Assembly: GCA_964618405.1 (NCBI GenBank)
Contig: CAZUAY010000082.1
Coordinates: 1-14,039, forward strand
DNA from: JBBQIY01 sp964618405
GTDB taxonomy: Bacteria > Verrucomicrobiota > Kiritimatiellia > RFP12 > UBA3636
DNA length: 14,039 nt
Direction: 5' to 3'
Shown: positions 5,916-11,364 of the stretch, one piece after another
Numbering within the stretch: the stretch's first letter is position 1
Layout of the letters: each line of letters begins with the position of its first letter
The notes under the pieces: model-generated
The model's input: only the letters and a program-made list of their open reading frames with translations
What the model was told of the DNA's origin: nothing
The model's database searches: none
Position numbers and translations under genes: made by a program

Positions 5916-6707
5916 TTATCCTACCACAGTAATCGGGCAACCGTACCCGCTCAGTGTTTTCAAATGCTCTGGATCAATGCCGCGATCCGTAATCCAACCC
6001 GACATTTCCGAAAGCCTACCATGACAGGCCAGCGCCGAGCGGCCGACCTTGGAGCTGTCAGCCAACACGTAGGTGCGGCCGGCGCGTTGCCGGATGGTGC
6101 GGTCAACCCGTGCCACGCTCAAATCGCCTGTATACAGCATGCCATCGAGACCAATGCCGTCCGACCCCTGAAAGGCAATATCGACCGCCAGTGTTTCTAA
6201 TGCTGCTTCTGTTATTTCACCCGTCAGATCTGGGCTCCCTCGCCGGAGAATGCCCCCGAGCAAAATCGTCTGGATGCCTTCAGCAAACTGAAGCTCAGCC
6301 GCAACCGCCAGCGAGGGCGTTACGACGACAAGATTCGAAACGCCGCGTAGCAGGCAAGCCAGCTCGAGTGCGGTGGTACCCGCATCCAGCAAGATGACGA
6401 GCCCAGGCTCGATCAACTTCAGTGCGGCCTCAGCAATCGCACGCTTTGCTTTTTGATTGGATTGCCGACGTGCCACAAAATCAAATTCAAACCCGATACG
6501 TTCTGCGGCCACGGCTCCACCATGCGTGCGTCGAACGTACCCGGCAGCTTCGAGGCGGTCAAGATCACGCCGTAAGGTCATTTCGCTCACACCCAGTTCT
6601 TCGGCCAATACACTAACGCTCGCTTCCTCACGCACACGTAAAACATCACGCAGACGCTTTTCGCGCTGCATGCTGGTGAGACGTTTTTGTGTTATTGCGG
6701 TAGCCAT
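5916..6707 (-). CDS. DeoR/GlpR-family transcriptional regulator
   Basis: This 263-residue protein has the standard DeoR architecture. An N-terminal winged helix-turn-helix (about residues 15-66) contains VSVLAEELGVSEMTLRRDLD and ends YVRRTHGGA. The C-terminal sugar-phosphate sensor domain has LLDAGTTALELA (101-112), LGGILRR, QGSDGIGLDGMLY and LADSSKVGRSA. It is expected to repress the operon and release it on binding a phosphorylated sugar, probably an intermediate of this pathway. It is the first gene of the operon, 39 bp before the ceramidase-like gene, and about 37 bases after a predicted transcription start. M13 is an alternative start that fits the family N-terminus, and neither start has a clear Shine-Dalgarno site. 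Confidence 0.92.
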   Translation of the reverse strand: MATAITQKRLTSMQREKRLRDVLRVREEASVSVLAEELGVSEMTLRRDLDRLEAAGYVRRTHGGAVAAERIGFEFDFVARRQSNQKAKRAIAEAALKLIEPGLVILLDAGTTALELACLLRGVSNLVVVTPSLAVAAELQFAEGIQTILLGGILRRGSPDLTGEITEAALETLAVDIAFQGSDGIGLDGMLYTGDLSVARVDRTIRQRAGRTYVLADSSKVGRSALACHGRLSEMSGWITDRGIDPEHLKTLSGYGCPITVVG

Positions 6708-6750
6708 TTAATTGCTGATGCTTTTGGTAGATTGTGTTCGAATTGCTTGT

Positions 6751-6778
6751 ACTATACCACAAAGTTTCATTTAGTCAA
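6751..6778 (-). promoter_or_regulatory. Sigma70-type promoter of the amino-sugar operon
   Basis: On the minus strand, TTGACT (6773-6778) and TATAGT (6751-6756) are separated by 16 bases, each matching the consensus at five of six positions. Transcription would begin near 6744, leaving a leader of roughly 37 bases before the regulator gene. It is the only clear promoter I find for the operon. Confidence 0.75.
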
Positions 6779-6780
6779 AG
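6760..6780. promoter_or_regulatory. Candidate DeoR-type operator over the -35 box
   Basis: On the plus strand CAAAG occurs at 6760-6764 and again at 6776-6780, flanking TTTCATTT. A 16-base period suits binding on one helix face. TTTCATTT resembles the TTTCRTTT elements bound by AgaR and related DeoR-family regulators. The site overlaps the -35 box and spacer, so binding by the adjacent regulator would block transcription. This is an inference from resemblance and position. Confidence 0.4.
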
Positions 6781-6799
6781 CTGAAAAAGCGTGTTTTCC

Positions 6800-6820
6800 G
6801 TAATCGGTCAGTGACGGGGG
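6800..6820 (+). repeat. Solo copy of dispersed GTAATCGG...CGGGGG repeat
   Basis: This 21-bp sequence begins GTAATCGGTCAGTGAC and ends in a G-run. It matches the reverse complement of 331-351 at 20 of 21 bases and resembles the other arm at 305-327. Here it stands alone, with no second arm close by. It lies about 20 bases upstream of the operon promoter's -35 box. Confidence 0.75.
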
Positions 6821-6910
6821 AGGGGTGAAAGTATTTTGCGGGGGTAACGCCTGAGATCTGCTCTGCTGTACTATTAACCCAGTTGTCGCACGAAGCGCGG
6901 TGCGGTTTAA

Positions 6911-6984
6911 ACACAGAGATTGAGCCACTGGGAGCATTGGCTTCCAGCCTGTACAGTGGCTCTCCCATTCCTATCCCTCTGTGT
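6911..6984. repeat. Two-layer inverted repeat
   Basis: GAGCCACTG (6922-6930) pairs perfectly with CAGTGGCTC (6954-6962). ACACAGAG (6911-6918) pairs perfectly with CTCTGTGT (6977-6984) outside it, with an asymmetric bulge between them. The outer flanks, GGTTTAAA and TTTAAAACC, are also roughly complementary. Neither strand shows a T-run after the stem. It looks like an eroded palindromic element rather than a terminator. Confidence 0.6.
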
Positions 6985-7148
6985 CTCAAACTCTCTGATT
7001 TAAAACCCGAACACCATTACCCACCTACTTGTGGGAGAATTTAATTTGGAACTCAAGAAAGCTGGAAGTGGATAGCGAGAGTGGGACTCTACCACGAAGG
7101 GCACGAGGTTATGGAGAAGGGGCGTGGGGAGAGGGATTGAGATGGCAC

Positions 7149-7228
7149 GAGCGAAGCAAACGGAGAACGGGTTTTCCAACCCGTTTTCGTACACGGGTTG
7201 GAAAACCCGTGCTCCGTTCGTTACGATC
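7149..7228. repeat. Long nested palindrome
   Basis: ACGGGTTTTCCAACCCGT (7167-7184) and ACGGGTTGGAAAACCCGT (7193-7210) are perfect inverted copies around an 8-base loop. Pairing continues outward through CGGAG/CTCCG and beyond, with scattered mismatches, to about 7149 and 7228. Each 18-base arm is itself a small hairpin, CGGGTT-TTCC-AACCCG on the left and CGGGTT-GGAA-AACCCG on the right, so the site can fold as one long stem or two short ones. It lies about 115 bases past the sulfatase stop. No T-run follows on the minus strand. Confidence 0.85.
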
Positions 7229-7342
7229 ACTGCTTAGCGAAACTAGAGTTATTGGCAAGAAGCTGGGCTGCCACTCTGCGTGGATTTTAAACCATGGAAT
7301 ACATGAAACATGCTAAAGATTTAGCCAGAGATCACCGAGGGC

Positions 7343-8776
7343 TCAGAGTACGTGGGTGTTTAGCAGCGAATTGTGAAAACGCAATGCAGGCGATGACTTT
7401 TCAGATGATGTGCTGAAGTGGCATGGCTGCGCTGTTCTAATAAACCAGGCAATCATTTCTTCAGCGAGTTCTGTCTGTATTGGATAGTATTCAGGATTAT
7501 TGTACAAGTTATGGTTTTCGTCCACGTCTTCAAGAATATTATACAATTCTCCCACGCGCCTGTTTCCGTCCGTGCTGATCGTGAGCTTGAAATTCTTGTT
7601 CCTGACTGTCTTTGCGAGCGTCCGTTCGGAAAACACATATTCTTTCCCACTGTAGTAGGGTAGGTCAGTCATGGCAGCGAGGTGGCTCTCCCCCTGAACG
7701 GTAGGCGGAGTATCAATTTCAATGAGATCGCAGAGTGTCGGATACAGATCAATTGCTTCACAGAGGTCAAAATGCATGTTACGGTGGAAATGACCTTTCC
7801 AGTACCAGATATAAGGTGTGCGTATTATTGCGTCGTAGGTACTAGAGTTTTTACCAAGCATACCTAGGTTTCCTGCAAAGTCCCCATGATCTGCGGCGAA
7901 AATGATCAGGGTGTTTTCGAGTTTACCGCTTTCTTCAAGATGCGTTATGATTCTGCCGATTTCTTGATCAATCAGTGACATCAGGCCATAATATTTTGAA
8001 AGTCCTTCACGTAATTCGTCTTCCCCAAGGACCCACGCTTTCCAAAGGTTCTCACAGCCTGCTCTGGCATGATTGGTTTTACTCTCGAAATATTTAGGTT
8101 CATATAGCGGGATGGTCAACTTCTTAGGATCATAGTTCACCGGTGCATCGGCAGGAGGTGTGTGGGGCGCATGCGGGCGTTCAAAGGTACACCAGACGAA
8201 GAAAGGATCCTGACTTTCTTTTATGAAGTCTATGGTTCTGTCGGCTGTCCAGGCCTCATTTGTATCGCAGGTTTTGAGTGATGACGTTCCTTTGCCAAAC
8301 TTCGCATTAAAGTCTCGAGACACATTACGCTCTGTCTTCAAATATTCATCAAGAAGACCTTTTTCTTTCAAGTAATCATAATATTCAGCTTCGCCGAAAG
8401 GATTGTCACAGACATGAGAAATCTTGTCAAAGCCTGCATCTTCTTCAAATTCGCCAAGATGAAGTTTGCCGAAAGCACCGGTCCTATAATTTGCTTTTTC
8501 TTTTAGCTCTTTTGCCAGAGGGTGGCAGATACTCTTTGGTTTCGATGGCCTGTTATTGACTTCAACACCATGAGTATGGATATACTGACTCGTGAAAAAA
8601 GAAGTTCTTGATGGTTGACAGGTTGGGTTGGCAACAAAGCAGTTGCGGAAGGTCACCCCGCCCTCAATTAGTTTATCAAGATTGGGCGTTTTCACATCGG
8701 GATGGTTAAGTCCAGAAAAGCACTCGGCATTCCATTGGTCTGCCATAATAAATAAGATATTTGGTTTGATCGCCAT
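7343..8776 (-). CDS. Type S1 sulfatase without signal peptide
   Basis: The 477-residue protein has the alkaline-phosphatase-fold sulfatase pattern. NILFIMADQWN (6-16) supplies the metal ligands Asp13 and Gln14. PTCQPSR (51-57) is the C-x-P-S-R site whose Cys53 would become formylglycine. GKLHLG (103-108) has the expected Lys and His, and AADHGD (294-299) supplies Asp296 and His297. It would hydrolyse a sulfate ester, probably on a polysaccharide or glycan fragment. The N-terminus MAIKPNILFI shows no signal peptide, so it appears cytoplasmic, unusual for polymer-acting sulfatases. No maturation enzyme is in the window. The gene is visibly more AT-rich than the neighbouring TPR and DUF4838 genes, hinting at separate acquisition. 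AAGG lies about 8 bases before the start. Confidence 0.93.
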   Translation of the reverse strand: MAIKPNILFIMADQWNAECFSGLNHPDVKTPNLDKLIEGGVTFRNCFVANPTCQPSRTSFFTSQYIHTHGVEVNNRPSKPKSICHPLAKELKEKANYRTGAFGKLHLGEFEEDAGFDKISHVCDNPFGEAEYYDYLKEKGLLDEYLKTERNVSRDFNAKFGKGTSSLKTCDTNEAWTADRTIDFIKESQDPFFVWCTFERPHAPHTPPADAPVNYDPKKLTIPLYEPKYFESKTNHARAGCENLWKAWVLGEDELREGLSKYYGLMSLIDQEIGRIITHLEESGKLENTLIIFAADHGDFAGNLGMLGKNSSTYDAIIRTPYIWYWKGHFHRNMHFDLCEAIDLYPTLCDLIEIDTPPTVQGESHLAAMTDLPYYSGKEYVFSERTLAKTVRNKNFKLTISTDGNRRVGELYNILEDVDENHNLYNNPEYYPIQTELAEEMIAWFIRTAQPCHFSTSSEKSSPALRFHNSLLNTHVL

Positions 8777-8805
8777 AAGATGAGCCTTTTTATTCTTGTC
8801 CGGTT

Positions 8806-9107
8806 TTATGCGGCAGCTAATCCGAAGTCCTCAGATTTCAATGGCCGCGTGCGTCAATCGGGGTATTCGCGGGCAAAGGAGCTGGCGTCAGGAATACCGT
8901 TTCACTGTGAATCGAGCAATTTTCACCGTCAGGACTCGTTATCAACATTTTCTTACCACCTGGCGAGCTGTGCCGCTCGCCATTGCGAAATGCCAGAAAA
9001 TAGGATCCTTTAAAAAAAGCTAGACCCGTAAACGCGTTATGCGTTCCATCGGAGTAGACTTTCTTGATCCATTTGAGTTGCACTGATTTTTCCTGTTTGT
9101 CTTCCAT
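8806..9107 (-). pseudogene. Truncated sialidase-like beta-propeller remnant
   Basis: The 89-residue frame (9107 to 8838) starts like bacterial exo-alpha-sialidase-related proteins: VYSDGTHNAFTGLAFFKGSY, AFRNGERHSSPGGK, then the Asp-box-like ITSPDGEN. It stops after TPIDARGH, where the family usually continues with a DxRDPK-type strand. In another frame the reading continues as LKSEDFGLAAA before a stop at 8806-8808, so one small frameshift followed by truncation is likely. Family members are roughly 300 or more residues, and only about a third remains. It follows the TPR gene by 9 bases and precedes the sulfatase by 29 to 61 bases. If expressed, it could not form a propeller. Confidence 0.65.
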
Positions 9108-9116
9108 TTCGCGCGG

Positions 9117-10001
9117 TTACATCGCGTCGGCAATCTCGTCTAATCGCTTCTCGATTCTTGCCTTCCAGTCTTTGGAAACATCCAGTTGCAGAATCATGTC
9201 AAGCGTTTCGGCTGCCTTGATTTTCCTGCCGTCTGCCAGCAGGGCAGCCGCATAAGCATCGAGGAGGGTGGCTTTCCAATAACTGCTCGGTACGCTGAAA
9301 TCGACCGTTTCGAAGAGTTGGACGGCCTCCGCAGTTTTTTGATCCTCGGTGAGCATGCGGGCGAGCGTGATCATGGTTGTGTTCCGCCAAGCGTAGTAGG
9401 CGGGCGATATCGTCAGTCCCCTCCGAAAGAAAGCCTCCGCCTCGGTACGGTTGCCCTCTTTTAGATGGATCAATCCGGCAGCGTAAGCAGACCAGCCCTG
9501 ATCGACTAGGCTCGTTCGAGGTGCTTCAATGGCCTTGGTGTAGTAGTCCAGCGCAGCGACATTGTTTGTGCGGGCCTCGCAGATGTCGCCGAGAAGTTTG
9601 TAGGCGGCACCGCGGCACGTCAGCGGCCAGTCGTCGATCTGCTTGCCCTGGACAAGCGCCAGCACTTCGTCATAACGCTTGAGCTGATAGAGAAACTTGA
9701 GGCGCACAAAATCACGCCACGCGGGATCTCGGATTTCTCCGATCAGCGCCTCCGCGCGATGGACGTCTTTGAGTTGGTTAAGGACGATGTCGATGGCCTC
9801 TTGCAGATAGGTAGACTGTTCCGCATCAGTCTTCGCGCCATCAGCCATTGTTCCCAGCTTCTGGACCGCTTCCTCGAAGCGCTTTTCCGCGCACATCTGT
9901 CGAATAACGGGTGACACACTCGCTCCGATCAAAGACCGAGTCCCGACCAGCAGGATGAGTGTGATAAAAATCCAGTGTGAAAGTGTTTTCATATTAGTCA
10001 T
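9117..10001 (-). CDS. Secreted TPR-repeat protein
   Basis: The 294-residue product begins MTNMKTLSHWIFITLILLVG, a signal peptide with a likely cleavage after about residue 27 (LIGA). The rest is helical, with TPR-like units: AAYKLLGDICEARTNNVAALDYYTKAIEAP (about 132-161), GWSAYAAGLIHLKEGNRTEAEAFFRRGL, and further pairs to the C-terminus. It should act as a periplasmic scaffold with no catalytic motif. The start may be M4 (9992), since neither ATG has a Shine-Dalgarno site and a short direct repeat runs into the first codons. It is probably co-transcribed with the beta-helix and DUF4838 genes upstream (70 bp gap). Partner and specific role are unknown. Confidence 0.8.
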   Translation of the reverse strand: MTNMKTLSHWIFITLILLVGTRSLIGASVSPVIRQMCAEKRFEEAVQKLGTMADGAKTDAEQSTYLQEAIDIVLNQLKDVHRAEALIGEIRDPAWRDFVRLKFLYQLKRYDEVLALVQGKQIDDWPLTCRGAAYKLLGDICEARTNNVAALDYYTKAIEAPRTSLVDQGWSAYAAGLIHLKEGNRTEAEAFFRRGLTISPAYYAWRNTTMITLARMLTEDQKTAEAVQLFETVDFSVPSSYWKATLLDAYAAALLADGRKIKAAETLDMILQLDVSKDWKARIEKRLDEIADAM

Positions 10002-10025
10002 TAGGAATTAGAAATTAGTCATTAG
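9993..10025. repeat. Short direct repeat at the start of the TPR gene
   Basis: ATTAGTCATTAG occurs at 9993-10004 and 10014-10025, a 21-base period. It is followed by ACTCGCAACTCACGACTCAC (about 10045-10064), a simple degenerate tandem. The first copy overlaps the start codon of the TPR gene, which may explain its missing ribosome binding site. Confidence 0.6.
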
Positions 10026-10071
10026 TCGTGGGGTTTTTAAAAGAACTCGCAACTCACGACTCACTACTTCT

Positions 10072-11364
10072 TCAGCGAATCATAATTGTTGTGCCGAGAA
10101 CAACCGTTTCATAACAGCCCATGTCGACTTGACCGCTCATTCTATCAATACGCGGGTTGCCGTCTAGGTCCAGCGCCGTGTTCATCCACGACTCGTTAAA
10201 TCCTGTGTCACGGCAGGGCGAGATTGCGCGCAGGCGGTAGTCGCCGCCCGTAAAGTCGATGAAGTCGGGGCTGGCGCTTGTGCAGTTGGTGTTAACCAGT
10301 GTGATGGAGGGCGAACAACTGGATGTCATCACGATGTTGCTGGGGGAGTTTCCAACGATCTGAAGAATGCCCTTGTTATACCAGACAATGCTGTTGACGA
10401 GCGACACGTTCGGATCCACGTTGCCACCAGCGTACGGGGCGTACAAGCCCCCGTATGAATAGCCATATTCATTGCTGACGATCGTACAGTTCTCGATTTG
10501 CAGAAGAGGACCGTTTTTGTATCCGTTTGCAGTCATGCCGCCGCCGCGCCAAGCGAAATTGTCCGCAATCAGACAGTTACGGATGACGCTCTGACCGAAG
10601 GCGGCAATGCCGCCACCGTACTCTGGGTTAATTTTGCCGCTCAAGCGATTGCTGACAATTTCGCAATTCAAGACCTTCGAGGCGTCTACGTAGACGCCAC
10701 CGCCGCGAGGCGATGTCTCGCCAGGACCGTATGATGAATTCGTCTGGGACGTGGTGTTGAAGCGAATCCGGCTGTTCTGCAAGCAGGCGCCAGAGAAAAG
10801 TGCGGCACCTCCGCCCCAGGCGTGGGTCACGTTCCCGACGAGGTCGCAGTCATCGATCAGGCTCCCTGATCCCTTTGCGTAGACTCCCGCCCCATAGCTC
10901 AGGTTCGTAGCATAATTTCCTGTGACGAGACATCCTTTGAGCGTTCCGGAGTTGATATACACGCCACCGCCATGCCAATTGGTAACCGCTAGGCCGTTGG
11001 TGATGGTGAACCCTTGGACGAGCGCTTCGACATGGTTCAAATAAAAACAACGGTTTGTTGTGTTCGGGTAGTTGCCGTTGATGATGGTCGTGTCGCGGTT
11101 GGAGCTGCCATTGGGCCAGCTTCTGAGTTTGATGTTGCCGACGACCACTTGTTGGGTCAGCGTGTACTCTCCGGATCCCACCCACACGGTTTCTCCGGCC
11201 GTCGCCACACTGACCGCATCAGCGATGTTACTGGCCGCCGTTGACCAACTCTTGAAATCGCCGGGCGTCTGCCCATTCTGCGCCACGTAGTAGTCGGCGC
11301 TAAAAGCACGAATCGCGAACCCGAACGCCAAGCCCAATCCAAACACATAATTCTTTTTCATCAT
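10072..11364 (-). CDS. Secreted right-handed parallel beta-helix protein
   Basis: The 430-residue protein has a signal peptide (MMKKNYVFGLGLAFGFAIRA, cleavage near AFSA-DYYV) and then the repeating pattern of a right-handed parallel beta-helix. Visible coils include YVAQNGQTPGDFKSWSTA, VQGFTITNG, and many GGGVY, GGGAA and GGGI turns followed by NC or NS ladders (such as LKGCLVTGNYA and IRNCLIADNFA). The C-terminus DLDGNPRIDRMSGQVDMGCYE is typical of anchor-Q-type polymorphic beta-helix proteins, abundant in Kiritimatiellota and Lentisphaerota. It is likely surface or periplasmic; it could bind or cleave polysaccharide, but I see no specific lyase active site. It overlaps the DUF4838 gene by ATGA, with GGGAG before the start, so the two are translationally coupled. 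Confidence 0.85.
   Translation of the reverse strand: MMKKNYVFGLGLAFGFAIRAFSADYYVAQNGQTPGDFKSWSTAASNIADAVSVATAGETVWVGSGEYTLTQQVVVGNIKLRSWPNGSSNRDTTIINGNYPNTTNRCFYLNHVEALVQGFTITNGLAVTNWHGGGVYINSGTLKGCLVTGNYATNLSYGAGVYAKGSGSLIDDCDLVGNVTHAWGGGAALFSGACLQNSRIRFNTTSQTNSSYGPGETSPRGGGVYVDASKVLNCEIVSNRLSGKINPEYGGGIAAFGQSVIRNCLIADNFAWRGGGMTANGYKNGPLLQIENCTIVSNEYGYSYGGLYAPYAGGNVDPNVSLVNSIVWYNKGILQIVGNSPSNIVMTSSCSPSITLVNTNCTSASPDFIDFTGGDYRLRAISPCRDTGFNESWMNTALDLDGNPRIDRMSGQVDMGCYETVVLGTTIMIR

Larger units (their letters stand above)
6780..7342. other. Gene-free, repeat-rich intergenic region
   Basis: About 560 bases between the sulfatase gene and the operon promoter hold no convincing gene. They contain a lone copy of the dispersed GTAATCGG repeat (6800-6820), a layered inverted repeat (6911-6984), a degenerate stretch with CCACGAAGGGCACGAGG (about 7092-7108), and a long nested palindrome (7149-7228). 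The short open frames on both strands have unnatural composition. The region separates the sulfatase/exported-protein block from the amino-sugar operon. Confidence 0.7.

Noticed and set aside
5929..5939. GTAATCGGGCA match to the dispersed repeat
   Set aside because: It encodes the last codons of the DeoR regulator (CPITV) and the match stops after 11 bases, so it is probably chance.
7149..7228. Palindrome as an intrinsic terminator for the sulfatase
   Set aside because: No T-run follows the stem on the minus strand, and the stem is far longer than usual terminators.
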